Shown: positions 52,880 to 63,217 of the stretch, one piece after another
How positions within the stretch are numbered: position 1 is the stretch's first letter
Layout: each line of letters starts with the position of its first letter
Made by a program: the position numbers and the translations under genes
NCBI GenBank assembly: GCA_964036045.1
Contig: OZ038389.1
Coordinates: forward strand, 66,165,453 to 66,229,452
DNA from: Eutreptiella sp. 'Long Island Sound 2002'
Lineage: Eukaryota > Euglenozoa > Euglenophyceae > Eutreptiales > Eutreptiaceae
DNA length: 64,000 bases
Reading direction: 5' to 3'
The notes under the pieces: model-generated
Databases searched by the model: none
What the model saw: only the letters and a program-made list of their open reading frames with translations
What the model was told of the DNA's origin: nothing

Positions 52880-55050
52880 TTGTGCTGTGGTGGCCACCAC
52901 TGTCGCATTTTCAGGAAAAAGGGATTTTTTCTTGGCCTTTCCTTGGTTTCCACATCTACTTTAAAATACCTATAGTTTCCCTCACACAGAAAAATGGGCG
53001 CTGACCATGGCTGGCGCCTTTTTGCTGCTTTGTTCGTAACATTTCCTACAGAAAGCTCAGCGCTCATGGCGCTGCCGGGGTTCCTGTGGCTTGGTTGGGT
53101 TAGTTTGGGAGCATGCCATAAACATGTGCATCTGCATCCCTCCCTCCAAGACACAGCGCGACATAAACCCAACGCAAGACACAATATACACACTCGCATG
53201 GGTTTTCGTAAACCTGCTGGCGACCTGTGACCTGTCTTAGGGCGAAGGGAGTCGTTAAAAAAATTAAATTGCGCCTTGCTGGGGTCTTGGGTTCTGCTCA
53301 GTCTCCTGGCTGCTGCTTTTCGGCCCAGAAAGCGGCCTATTCAGCGACGCTTTCGCGAGGATATCTGCAGAGACAGGAATGGGAGAATTATGGACGAATC
53401 CACGCAAACGCGAAGCGACAAATCCTAAATCCGTCAAATGACGGCCTAGAATTTTTCTAAGACAAGACACCTGAGCAGAATCCAATTCTGCATCAGAAGC
53501 ACATTTTTATAAAAATTATAGTCATCTCTAGATTATTTAAATCAAGAAATTCCTACGCATAAAAAGGTGGCGCGCAGGAGCGGCTCCTAGCGAAGCGCCG
53601 GAAAATGCAGAAATAATGAGATTATAAATGTATGTCTCACGTAGACTGGAAAATGACGAGACACACATTAATAAATAAACATACAGATTCCACCCACACT
53701 GATAGAAGAATCAAAAATCCAAGAATTCGAAAATCAACAAAAAGACCTCAATGAATCAGGTATAAACCACAGGTGTGCTCGTCTCGTATGCAGCATGCAC
53801 ATTGCTCGTCTCGTGTCTCCGTGAACGAGTCTTGTAGCTGCGCTAACAAACGATAGAGGGCTAGATTAGAGAGATTGCAGATGATTAGAGGTCAGATCAG
53901 GGTGATTAGACATACACACAAGTGCATAGCGACGTTTTTTGCTTGCGCCTCGTTTCACGTTCCCACTTGCTCTCTCTGTCCAGCGGTAGGTAAGGTGAGT
54001 AAGCCCAGGAGGGCCCCCCCCCTGGTGGAGTCCGTGATTGGGGTTCAGATGGGCAGGTTTGCCCAAGACAACTCGCCCACTCGTGCATGCTCGTGCATTC
54101 ACACACGCATTAAAGGGTAGGCCACGCGAAATGCGCACGGTAAACCTTGTTTAGGTTACCCAGGGGCTCCTCGGTACGTTCTTTAAGAGAACCTGAGGAG
54201 TCTCTTAACGCTTGCTTGCTTGACAGGGCGTGTTTGCGGACAGTGTATTATAGGTCACACTGAGAAGCGTATAATACGTGGAGTGTGGCTTGGTTCCTCC
54301 GCCGCAAACACCCCTTCATTGGCCTTTGCTTTACAGGTGGGCAGGTAGGGTGATTGGTGCAGCAGCATACCATTTGTTTCCAGCCCTGCTAAACAAGGGC
54401 GCTGATCACACAAACAATTGACTGCTCCTCCGCCAGGAGTGGCGAGGGCAGTTCAACTCCATCGACATCCACGCAGTGCACGCAACAAGAGCACCTCTTC
54501 CCTCCAAGCCCTAGCAGGGGAAACACGTTGTGGCGTCCCCTGTTAGGCCACAGTTGCTTAGCAGCGCTGTGTTCTCTTGTCTTCTTCACAGGAGGGTCGT
54601 TAGGACCCACGACGTGTTCTTCAACCACACCCAGTAGAGTGTGCGTGTAGGAATGGTAGTCCTGAGTGGGGGCTTAAGCCAGTTGCAAAAGTGCTCGCCC
54701 ACCAGGATGGTGCCACTGTAGGTAGGGTGTGTAGTGTAGTGGTGTCTCCTGTCCTGCGTGCTTTTCCTCGTGGGCAGGGGAGTGCGTTAGCTTTTAGGCC
54801 TTTAGCAAAAATGGGCGTTTTGAAAGCCCTTAGCACACTTGGCCACCCGTCCCCTGTAGTAGGTAGGGCTTTTGCCGTCTTCCCCGAAGGATAGGCGCCA
54901 GCACAGAAATGGGCCGCCATAGGAGTGGTACCAGAACCTGACTAGGACCTTCGGTCCGACATCAGCGAAGCCCGGTCTCCGGGAGCCACGCCCGGGAGAG
55001 AACTGAGACACACACACACATACGTAGCACACTTAGGGGTAAGGTAAGGT
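52880..55050 (-). other. Elem-5 3' noncoding region
   Basis: 2.2 kb from the pol stop to the PPT. The part next to pol (53,985-55,040) shares conserved blocks with Elem-1, including the structured RNA, the CAGGGGA/TCCCCTG pair (54,510-54,545) and the 54,770-55,040 block. The part near the LTR (52,880-53,980) shows no similarity that I can see and no gene. Confidence 0.6.
53985..54325 (+). ncRNA. Structured RNA with covarying helices (Elem-5 copy)
   Basis: Helices on the plus strand: 54,005-54,013/54,014-54,025 (one bulge); 54,167-54,174/54,193-54,200 around TAC and GTTCT/AGAAC; 54,230-54,239/54,302-54,311, extended by 54,225-54,228/54,313-54,316; and 54,254-54,261/54,282-54,289. The second, third and fourth differ in sequence from the Elem-1 copy but pair equally well. 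The enclosed 20-base loop differs at one position. G-U pairs at 54,173/54,194, 54,226/54,315, 54,253/54,290 and 54,255/54,288 work only in plus-strand RNA. Confidence 0.6.
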
Positions 55051-56590
55051 TCAGTCCCTAGCTTTAGTCTTGGAGGCAAGCATCTCAGCGAGCCTCAGCA
55101 ACTCACCAAGGTTGTTCTGGGACAAGTAGTCAACCAGAACTGAGTTTAGGCGTCCCTCAGGTAGAACAAACGCAGAGAAGGGCTCCCAGGTGGGCTCTTC
55201 GACTCCAAACCCTTCCCAGAGGGTGAGGAAGCGCCAACCCTGGCGATAGCGGTGGCGTAGGACAGACTTCACCAGGTAGAAGCCCTCCTTAGCCATCTCC
55301 TCGGCGTTCATGTCGGGGAGTTCCCCTTCAACTTCCATAGGGCAGGCAGCCCCTTGTAGGTCTAGGGCGGCAATTTCCTCGTCGTTCAGCTCCCACTCCT
55401 CCCCACAGAGGTCTTCAGGATCATAGTAGCGCTTCAGGTGTTGAGCAGCACACACCAGGGTCCCCCCTAGATGGGGAGATCACCGCACGGTGATACGGTG
55501 TTCATCCACTGATAGAATCGTGTACGGCCCGAAGTATGGGTCATCGCTGGTAGAGTGTGGCCAGGCGGGTAGTGGACTGTGGTGCACCAGCACCCAGTCC
55601 CTCTCTTGGTAGGTGGCCGGTACTGGGTGCTTGTTCTTCTTGTTCCACTGACGCTCCCTCACTCTCTGGAGCATAGTCTTGGCCTTGTCCACCTTCGCTT
55701 GTTGCTCTTGGACCCATTCACCCACAGAAGAATGGGTGTCCTCTGGATATGGGGCATGTAGGAACCATGCCGGGCGCCCTAGGAATAGCTCATGGGGCGA
55801 GTAGCCAGTAGCTGAACTCTCTTGGGAGTTCATCATCAAGGATATGACGGGGAGTAGTCTCACCCAGTCTCTGGTGCGTTCAGTTTTGCACCATATCCGT
55901 ACATTCTCCTTCAGGACACGGATCTGTCGCTCACATAGGGGGTTGCTCGTGTGCGAGTAGGGAATCCCCGTAGACACCTGGACATTGAGGGATCTCAGGA
56001 CCCTCTTGTACCAGCCAGTATCTGAGCGTACACGTACGTCCTCATCGGAGTTGATCTCCTTGGGCGCCCCATAGACAAGAAACCACTCCTCCAGGAGTAT
56101 CTTGATGGTCTCCTCCCCGGTAATGTGCTTGGTACATGGGAACACCCTGGTAAACCTGGTCAACCCACAGGTCACCACGAGGGCGAAGTCATAGCCCCTG
56201 AACCTCGGCATCTCCGTGTAGTCCACGTATAGAACACTGTTAGCACAGTGTGGGATGGGCAGGGTCGAGTAGAGACCTCTGTCCCTGATATCCCCTGGTT
56301 TGCAGGACCTGCACGGGCACTTGTCCACGATAGGCTGGAGGGTTTTCCGCCGTTGGTCGTCAGTCCACGTAGTGTGGAACCACTGCTTGAACAGCCTCAG
56401 GGTACGGTCAGCACCCACATGACCGCTGGACTCATGGGTCCACTTCAGCAGCGCTGGGACTCTGTCACTAGGCACCACGATGCGGTCCTCGTGCCAGAGG
56501 TAGCTCTTGTCCCTCTTCCACTGATCTTGGTTGACCAGGAGGGGTTCAAGGCGTTTCTCCAGGCGCTTGTAGATATCCCCATCTCCTTCA
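55051..56590 (-). pseudogene. Elem-5 integrase and chromodomain
   Basis: One frame with a single TGA (55,480-55,482). The integrase finger has HESSGH and KCPCRSC; the core has YVDY, NSDEDVRVRS and NPLCERQ, so all three acidic residues are present, unlike Elem-1. DWVRLLP and GYSPHEL follow, then a basic WVLVHHSPLP part. The chromodomain (about 55,120-55,260) reads YLVKSVLRHR, LTLWEGFG and TWEP. A frameshift near 56,575-56,590 separates it from RNase H. Confidence 0.85.
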
Positions 56591-58070
56591 GGTACTCCGA
56601 TTGTTGGAGTCCATCCAGGGCGTGTATCATTGTCATGTTGAGGTCCAAGTGGACGTCCATACGGCTGAACGCCTCCTTAGCCAGCGCTTCAGACCCGGCA
56701 CCAATCAGGGCGTCCAAGTTGTTGCGGCTGATGTAGTCTGCACACTCGTTCTTCACTCCCTGGATATGGTGTACCGTCAGCCGTAGTTGACTGAGGTATG
56801 TCCACCAGCGCCGTAGCTTGGCCTTCTCAGGTGGGGGGCCCTTCTGGAAACTGCGGACCGGTTCTTGGTCGCACAGCCAGACCACAGGGTTACTCCACAA
56901 CAGTCGTGCTTGTGACGATAGCACCAGCATACCCGCGAGCAATTCCTGCTCATAGGTGGAGTAGTTCCCCCTGGCCTGGTTCCACTTCCAGTTCCAGTGG
57001 CCCAGAGGTACTAGGACCCACTTGTCGTCAGGGTAGCTGTGCTTGAGGGTTCCATCTCGGTTGAGACCTTCCGTCCCCCATTGGGAAATGGCCGAGTCGA
57101 ACTCCTCCTTCTCTGGTGCTTGCCATTGGAACAACGTTCCACCACCGCCCACATTGCTGGCGTCGGTCACCAGGATAATATCCCCTTGTGCCCTAGGCAC
57201 GCCAAAGCACTTGGCGTTGGCCACCTTGTCTTTGAGCTCGTCAAACGCTTGTTGCTCTTGTGGGCCCCAGCGCCAAGTAGTACTCTTCTTGATCAAGTCC
57301 GTCAGAATGGCGCTGGTGTAGGTGAAGTTTTTGATGTGGCGGCGATAGAAGTTGCACGCCCCAATGAAACTGCGTACATCATGAAGTCCTTTCTTGGGGT
57401 CTTCATGTCGTACCTTGGCATCCATCAAGGGTTTGGCCTTAGAGGCCGCTGGGGTCCACCACCCATAGCCAACGTCAATACCCAGGTACTGCATGGTCTC
57501 CTGCATGAACTCACACCTCTCTAGCTTGAGTCATGTGTGGTTCTCCTGGCAGACCGCAAAGAACTCACCCAAGAGGATTAGGTGATCTTCCTGGGTATTG
57601 GTCCCGAGGCGTACATCGTCGATGTGAGCCTCCATCTGGGCCCCACGGGATATAAGCTCCTGCACCTTAGGTCTCCCTCGTAGGATGGACAAGATATTGT
57701 TCATCAGCTCTTGGAATAGAGCGGGTGAATTGGCCACGCCAAATGGCATTACCTTCCACTTGAACACCCTCCCCTGAGGGGTGATGAAGGCCGGTAGTTC
57801 CTGTGCGTTGGGCGTCAGGTCCACTTGCCAGAATCCGCTCCTCTTGTCCATCTTGGTCTTGTAGCGACAGGAGGCTATCTTCGCAAAGGTAGACTCCATA
57901 TTAGGAATGGACCCTGAGTGGTTCAGCGTTTTCTTGTTCAGCTCTCCGTAGTCCACTACCAGCCGTTTGGCTGTAGACCCAGGTTCAGCCACCAGGAAAC
58001 AGGGGCTGCAGTGTAGGGGGTAGTCCCCGTCCTTGTACTCCAGGACTAGGCCAGCGTCGATATATTCTAG
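56590..58070 (-). pseudogene. Elem-5 RT and RNase H
   Basis: Frame open from EYIDAG at the inverted LTR junction (58,070) with one TGA (57,531-57,533, opposite Arg in Elem-1, so probably CGA to TGA). RT has KRLVVDYGELN, MDKRSGFWQVDL, VMPFGVANSPALFQ and AHIDDVRLG. RNase H has LVTDASNVGGGG, YSTYEQELLAG, CDQEPVRSF and ADYISRNN. The N-terminal RT segment present in Elem-1 is missing because of the inverted insertion. Confidence 0.85.
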
Positions 58071-58864
58071 TAAGAAAAAGTGCTTTTCCAATGCTTTGAG
58101 GCATACTCTAGTTGTATTAGAGATGCACTGAGCCTCCAAGCATTTCTATCTTAGTATTGGCCCAACCAAAAGTGGTGATAACACATTTTGACCTATGGAA
58201 CCAAACACCCAATCAGGATATGGAGTGGACCCCTTAATCCCCTATCAATGTGAGGCAAATCATCTTTTCCTGAGTCGACTGAGAACTGACATATCCAGGG
58301 CAGAGCCTATGAATTTATCTATGTTTTCTCATGAATTCTTAGCTGTCCTAGTGGTATGCACCCTAGGGGGCTGGGCACCTCTTTTTGAGAGGTCCTGGGT
58401 TCAATTCCCGGTCAGCCTAGCTAAGTAGGAAGATCCCATGTGACATGGCAGTGACCTCATCGCCACATGCCCTGCCACCTCAGCACATATGGGACCCAAA
58501 ACAAAGAGTGCACATCTCCTGAGATGGCACTATGGAGATTGAGTGACCATGCGGCAGTTTTCCAACTCTTTTCCAAAACAATTCAGCTATCTTTGTGAAT
58601 ATGCAATCCGATTTGACCTGAGTTGCAGTTACTGTGAATATCCTGCCATCTTTCACTGTTTACACTGCAGCCCTTCATGCTTTGATCCTCATTCTCTTCT
58701 ACTTGCATTTCTCTGGCTTGGACTATCCTGGATTGATTGTATTTCAGCAAACAAAACCTTTTCATCTTCAAAAACAAGCAGCAGGAAACCCTACACCAGC
58801 AGCAAGCAGCAGGAGAGGCACAAACACAGTGTTGAAATCACTATAAACTTTTCTGGTAGCAGAG
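58071..58864 (+). repeat. Inverted LTR plus primer-site sequence inside Elem-5
   Basis: A full-length copy (783 bp, 58,071-58,853) of the Elem-5 LTR in opposite orientation starts exactly at the LTR start (taagaaaaag) without the PPT and is followed by TGGTAGCAGAG (58,854-58,864), the canonical PBS. It interrupts pol between the acidic linker and RT, and about 50 codons present in Elem-1 are gone. No target duplication is visible. LTR plus tRNA-copied PBS is the content of plus-strand strong-stop cDNA. Confidence 0.75.
58339..58421 (+). other. tRNA-like segment inside the Elem-5-family LTR
   Basis: In LTR sense orientation it has TTAGCTGTCCTAGTGG (box A-like), a variable-arm-like hairpin ACCTC/GAGGT around a T run, and a T-arm CTGGG-TTCAATT-CCCGG with a B-box. 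The same segment lies at 52,521-52,603 and 63,651-63,733 on the minus strand. The acceptor stem is incomplete, so it is tRNA-derived rather than a tRNA. It could act as a Pol III promoter or be an old SINE insertion fixed in the LTR. Confidence 0.45.
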
Positions 58865-59784
58865 ATAGCTTCTGCACCCGCGGGTTTAATACCTTGATCT
58901 TGTCCTCCATGTCCTCGTCAGAGTGTAAGTTGCTTGCCCCCTGCGTAATAGATGTCGGGAGGTGATCCTCCACCGACTCTTCGCCCTTGGTAGTGTCCTT
59001 CAGCCCTTGGTAGGCATATAGAAGGTCTTGTTCAACCATCTCCGGTGGACGATGGCAACATAGGCATGCTCGAGGGGGTTCACATACACATTCCTCCGAG
59101 AGGTCGTCCTCCTCTGGGGTCCTCACATGGGCGCCCCACACGCTCTTCATGAGCTTAAGATCTACCTCCCTTTGCCAGGTGGTGATCTTCTGTTCGAGGT
59201 CCTCCTTCAATTGGGATAGGTCTCCAATACGTCCTTGCTTCAGTGGCCATGAGCTGCGGGTAGGCTTCGCGTAGCATACCTTTTTCGCCACCAACTTCCT
59301 CTTGGAGTCCACATACTCCCTTAGCCTGGATCGAGGGTCCAGCTCTTCGTCCACGGGGACTTCCACCCTCATGGAGAGTAGGGGTTTCAGTGGGGCGACA
59401 TACTCGGCTTCTCCACTTCCTCCACACAGGTCTGCACGAAGAAGGCGTCGTGCTCAGTTTCGTCATCTGAGTGGATAGAGCTAGGTAGCTCAGATAGTCC
59501 ACACTCAGAGACTCCATCAGGAACAGGTACATGGCAGGGAAAGTTGGGGGCGTTGGTGTCAGTCACGACGTACTCATCTCCTCCGGGTATGGTCTCAATA
59601 ACATCTTGAGGTCGTAGGCGATCCTTCAAGTCACCCAAGGCGAGTCCATCGCTTTCTCGTTGTATAGCCTGGACCAGAGTCGGGTCCAGATCTTCCCAGG
59701 GGATGGAGGTAAGACCTCCGTCCACCACGCTGAGCATACTCCCCCATCCGGGTTTCCCAATAGGCGTCTTACGCCCCAGAGGCC
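58865..59784 (-). pseudogene. Elem-5 linker between Dam-like domain and RT
   Basis: Two frames (59,737-59,387 and 59,372-58,865) together correspond to the acidic linker of Elem-1 (LSVVDGGL with LSIVDGSL; NLHSDEDMEDK with NLHAEEDFLQK). Frames change near 59,760 and 59,380. It contains a Cys-rich stretch ECVCEPPRACLCCHRPP of unknown role. The right-hand end of this gene piece is the inverted LTR junction. Confidence 0.6.
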
Positions 59785-60608
59785 CTAGATGGCCTCATCA
59801 GGTAACCGAACAGAGCTGATAGTCAGCCAGTCCAGGAGGTTTCGCCAGTACTCATTGCCCCCATGGGTTTCCCAATCGGGGGAACACAGGACCATACGGG
59901 AACGTTCCAAGGCCACCTTGGTCAGCACCTTCCCCAGTTCACTGAACCTGGGGTTCCTGTAGGCCATCCCGAAAGAGGGCCAGTAAAATTTGTAGCTGCA
60001 GTTCTTCCCCTTGCTGCAGTAAAGGTCCAGTACATGCTGCTTGTCGCTGGCGAACAACTCCACACTCAGGTCTTCTTTAGAGTAACCCAACTCCTTCAGA
60101 CCTTGGCCTAGGACTTCCCCCAATAGTTGATAGTCCTCAGTTTTGGAGGCCGCCATCATGTTCAAGGGCTCCTCCTTCGATGGCCTCAGGTAGCTCGAGG
60201 TATGTTCCGACTGCTCCAGTGGCACAGACTCTCTCCCACTGCCGTGGTCCACGTAGAGGAGGTAGGGCGCTTGCAGCGTCAGGGATTTTATCTGGGAGTG
60301 CTGCAGGAAGAAGTCAGTCCCCAATACGAAGTTGAAGGCCTCAGTGTCCATCACATAGAACCGATGGGCCATAGTCCGGGAGCCCATAGGTACCTCCACT
60401 TCACAGTCCCCGCAGCTGTGCACCACATGTCCATCCACCTTTCGTATAGCCGAGGTGGTCATGGTGTTCTTCAGGCTCCCACAAGGGAAATTTTCTTGGC
60501 CACTATAGATATGGTGGCGCCAGTATCCAATACCCCCAGGTATTCGCGTCCCCCTAGTCGGATACGTACCCAAAACACCACGTCTTGGGTGCCACCGGAG
60601 CGTCCCCG
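59785..60608 (-). pseudogene. Elem-5 protease and methyltransferase-like domain
   Basis: Directly after the gag TGA the same frame encodes the protease start with active site VLDTGATISIV (DTGA at 60,516-60,527) and stops at TGA 60,471. The rest of the protease (VLGTDFFLQHSQIKSL) and the Dam-like domain are in another frame (60,573-59,785), so there is a one-base shift between about 60,475 and 60,515. The domain (about 60,160-59,790) has VELFASDKQH, WPSFGMAYRNPRF (NPRF instead of NPPF) and MVLCSPDW. It is a close sister of the Elem-1 domain with a damaged motif. Confidence 0.75.
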
Positions 60609-60611
60609 TCA
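60590..60611 (-). promoter_or_regulatory. Elem-5 gag-pol stop in UGA-CGG context
   Basis: Gag ends TGA (60,611-60,609) followed by CGG, and the protease is in the same frame. UGA-CGG is a known leaky stop context used by several plant viruses. A possible ACCCAA/TTGGGT stem lies downstream. Readthrough is inferred from frame and context. Confidence 0.55.
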
Positions 60612-63116
60612 GAACTCCGCGGGACAGGTCACCTCGAACCCCTTGTTCGGCAGCTTGCGGGCCATCCTCATGAAACGCCTTCTCTTCTTAGCGTTGCCGT
60701 CATCACCACCTTCGTGCTCCCGCTTGGCCCCTTGTTCTTTCTGGGCCTGCGTCTGTGAGCGTGTGGTAGGACCAGACTGCCCTCCAGAGGGCTCGGAGTT
60801 CCCCCCTGGATTAGGGTTGGGGTGGCCTCCGTTCTTGTCCGTGTTCTTGTTGTCCTTGTCTGGCTGGCGGTTAGCGCCTCCTCCTCGTCCACCTTGGCTC
60901 TTGTCTTGCCCTTGTCCACGTCCTTTCGACTTGCCCTTGCCGGAGTTGTTGCCTTTGCCTTTGCCTCCACCTTTGCCTGAGCCTTTGCCAGGATCTTCAC
61001 CCTTAAGCTTCGCCGATAGGCGTTGCTTATGGTAGCACTCATCCTCGTAGTGCTTCCTCTTCCCACAGAAGGCACACGTGATGGTGCACCTGTAATGATC
61101 CGGCAGCTTCGCTTTGGCGCCGGTGTTCTTCTCCTGCTGCTTCCCCTGGACTACGAAGCAGTCTCGCTGCTCGCAGTCAGGGACGTGCTGCAGGTGGCCC
61201 TGCTCGTCTCTGGCATCACACCAGAATAGCTCCTTGACGTTCTCCATGATACGGGCGTGGGCGTGTTTTGGGGTAGTCCCCTGCCCAGGTCTGGACCCTT
61301 GGTACCCTTTGCCATGGCCTCCAGAACCTCCTCCTCCAGGACGGTAGTTGTTCAGGTGCTGCTCGCTCTCCTTCTCCAGCGCCAGCTCCAGGACTAGCAC
61401 GCATAGATCCTCGTAGCGGAGGGATCTAGCCTTGCGCTCTGCCGTCGAACGGCACTCGTCCCACAGCTCTCGAGGGAGCTTAGCCACCAACCAGAACAGC
61501 AGGTCGTCGCTGCTGTAGGAACCGGGCGTCAATCGTCCAGCCCAGTGATCCAGGTCAGCCAACAGCTCAGAGACCCTGCCAGGTTTGGGGTTGTTGGGCA
61601 GCACGGGCAGGTTCTGGATCTCGGCCCTGATGGAGAGGTCGGTTTCGTAGGTCGGGTACTGCCTCTCCAAGGCAACCAACACATCGGCAGAGGTGGCGGA
61701 GTTAGTCACGATCTGCCTGACCTGCTTCTCCGGGTACTTGGTCTTGCAGCACTGCAGGAGCAGATCGCACTTGACCCGTCCACTAGCGTGGGTTTGGCCG
61801 GTCAATCGGAGAAACCGGCCAAAATTCTCAGCGAACTCGCTGAGGTCCTTGCCTGTGAACTCAGGCAGGTTCACCACAATCTTGGAGGTGGCAATAGCCT
61901 TCGCCTCCTGAGACCTGCGTCCTTCAGGGCGTCGGGTCTTCCTCTTCTTTTTCTTCTTCTTCCCACTTGGGTTCTCGGGGTCCTCCGGGTCATCGTCCTC
62001 CGATGGCGAAGCAGAAGTCATAGACGGCGGCTCATCATCGGAGGGGTCTCCGCCTAGATCACTAGAGCCATAAGGGTCCACGTCCACCATTGCCCTCAAG
62101 GCTGTCAACCCCACCCGGTCCAGCTCGGCTCTCGTAGAGTTCGTCACGTGGCTGTAGGGCGGCTGGGCCGTTCTCGGTACAAAAGGGCTTCTCGGTATCG
62201 CTGCAGTGGTCGGCATCGGTCGGCTCCTCAGGCTCCCCAGGGTGTTTGTCAGCCCTGCCACCAGGTGGCTGGCCTGTACTCGATGGGTTGACACTCCCAC
62301 CGTGGTAGGTGACGCTTGGGGCGGTATCATCAGGGGCTCCAGTTTCTCTCGGCTCTCTTGAGTGAGGTCGCCCACGATTTTAGAGGTGGCTCCTTGGAGC
62401 ACCTCGTTGATCTCCGACCGCGTCAGGGACCTGTTGGAGGATCTCCCCGATCCTCTACTCCTGCCTCCAAGAGACTCAGGTCCTCTCCTCAACCCACTCA
62501 AGGTTACATACCCAGGAACATCCACATAGGTTCCAGTAGCGGGTAGAGGAAGTTGAGGATGGTGATAGTCAGCCGCATACCATCGCGGCGCAGAACTGGA
62601 GGCCACCGGCTCACTGGCAGTAGTTGCCTCAGGAAACGCAGTGGTAGGTGGGCCCAAACCATAGGCAGGGTAGGGAGGCATACCAGTAAAGCCTGTGCCC
62701 TCTGCCATAGGCGGGTTGGTTATGGGTGTGGATGTTGCAGCGGCTGGGTCTGGAATTGGGAGTGTGGTGGTTATAGGAGAGGGTGATACGTGGAGGCCAG
62801 AAGCGCTTGGTGCGCCTTCGAAGGTAGGCTCATTCGTCAGGTCTTGCCCTTGGTCTTCTCCTTCGTCTGCTATGCCTCCTCCAGCATCCTTCTCGCTCTC
62901 TCTCTTCCTCTTCACAGGATGAGTGATCCCCTCCTCGACTGAGAGGGCCCTGAAGGCCGACTGCAGTCCTTCCAACGAGTCCTCCGCCACGTCCACTGGC
63001 CCATGTAAGGGCTCCGAAGGTACAGCGCTAGGTCCAGGTCCAGGTTCACCAGGTGCTGGCCTTGCTGGTGCCTCAGGCGCTGACTTCACGTTGGTGTCCT
63101 CCTTCTTTGTGTCCAT
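60609..63116 (-). CDS. gag: Elem-5 Gag polyprotein
   Basis: 835 residues, uninterrupted. ATG 63,116 is about 90 bases after the PBS, the only element here whose gag start clearly lies after the LTR. The N-terminal 400 residues are Pro/Ser/Thr-rich and disordered-looking with a Lys run (GKKKKKKRK). The capsid-like region (about 415-590) includes VVNLPEFTGKDLSEF, LLLQCCKTKYPE and FWLVAKLPRELWDE. A standard CCHC zinc knuckle (CAFCGKRKHYEDEC, about 61,028-61,069) is followed by a Gly/Lys tail (GKGSGKGGGKGKG) and a Gln/Arg-rich end. It packages element RNA. An open gag beside a broken pol suggests decay has not been uniform. Confidence 0.85.
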   Translation of the reverse strand: MDTKKEDTNVKSAPEAPARPAPGEPGPGPSAVPSEPLHGPVDVAEDSLEGLQSAFRALSVEEGITHPVKRKRESEKDAGGGIADEGEDQGQDLTNEPTFEGAPSASGLHVSPSPITTTLPIPDPAAATSTPITNPPMAEGTGFTGMPPYPAYGLGPPTTAFPEATTASEPVASSSAPRWYAADYHHPQLPLPATGTYVDVPGYVTLSGLRRGPESLGGRSRGSGRSSNRSLTRSEINEVLQGATSKIVGDLTQESREKLEPLMIPPQASPTTVGVSTHRVQASHLVAGLTNTLGSLRSRPMPTTAAIPRSPFVPRTAQPPYSHVTNSTRAELDRVGLTALRAMVDVDPYGSSDLGGDPSDDEPPSMTSASPSEDDDPEDPENPSGKKKKKKRKTRRPEGRRSQEAKAIATSKIVVNLPEFTGKDLSEFAENFGRFLRLTGQTHASGRVKCDLLLQCCKTKYPEKQVRQIVTNSATSADVLVALERQYPTYETDLSIRAEIQNLPVLPNNPKPGRVSELLADLDHWAGRLTPGSYSSDDLLFWLVAKLPRELWDECRSTAERKARSLRYEDLCVLVLELALEKESEQHLNNYRPGGGGSGGHGKGYQGSRPGQGTTPKHAHARIMENVKELFWCDARDEQGHLQHVPDCEQRDCFVVQGKQQEKNTGAKAKLPDHYRCTITCAFCGKRKHYEDECYHKQRLSAKLKGEDPGKGSGKGGGKGKGNNSGKGKSKGRGQGQDKSQGGRGGGANRQPDKDNKNTDKNGGHPNPNPGGNSEPSGGQSGPTTRSQTQAQKEQGAKREHEGGDDGNAKKRRRFMRMARKLPNKGFEVTCPAEF

Positions 63117-63204
63117 CTTCGTTCGCCCTTCTGCTTATATGTGACTGATCTCGGCGCACTGGTTGTACGGCACGGGGTTGCTGCCGGTACGCAGAGACAG
63201 TCTG

Positions 63205-63217
63205 CCTCTTGCTACCA
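63205..63217 (-). promoter_or_regulatory. Elem-5 primer-binding site
   Basis: Minus strand TGGTAGCAAGAGG follows the LTR end (AAACGTTTC). It matches the 12-base PBS of Elem-2 and Elem-4 except for one extra A. Confidence 0.7.

Noticed and set aside
58854-58864. PBS of a second complete plus-strand element starting at the inverted LTR
   Set aside because: The sequence after it is Elem-5 coding DNA on the minus strand, not a gag region, and there is no partner LTR.
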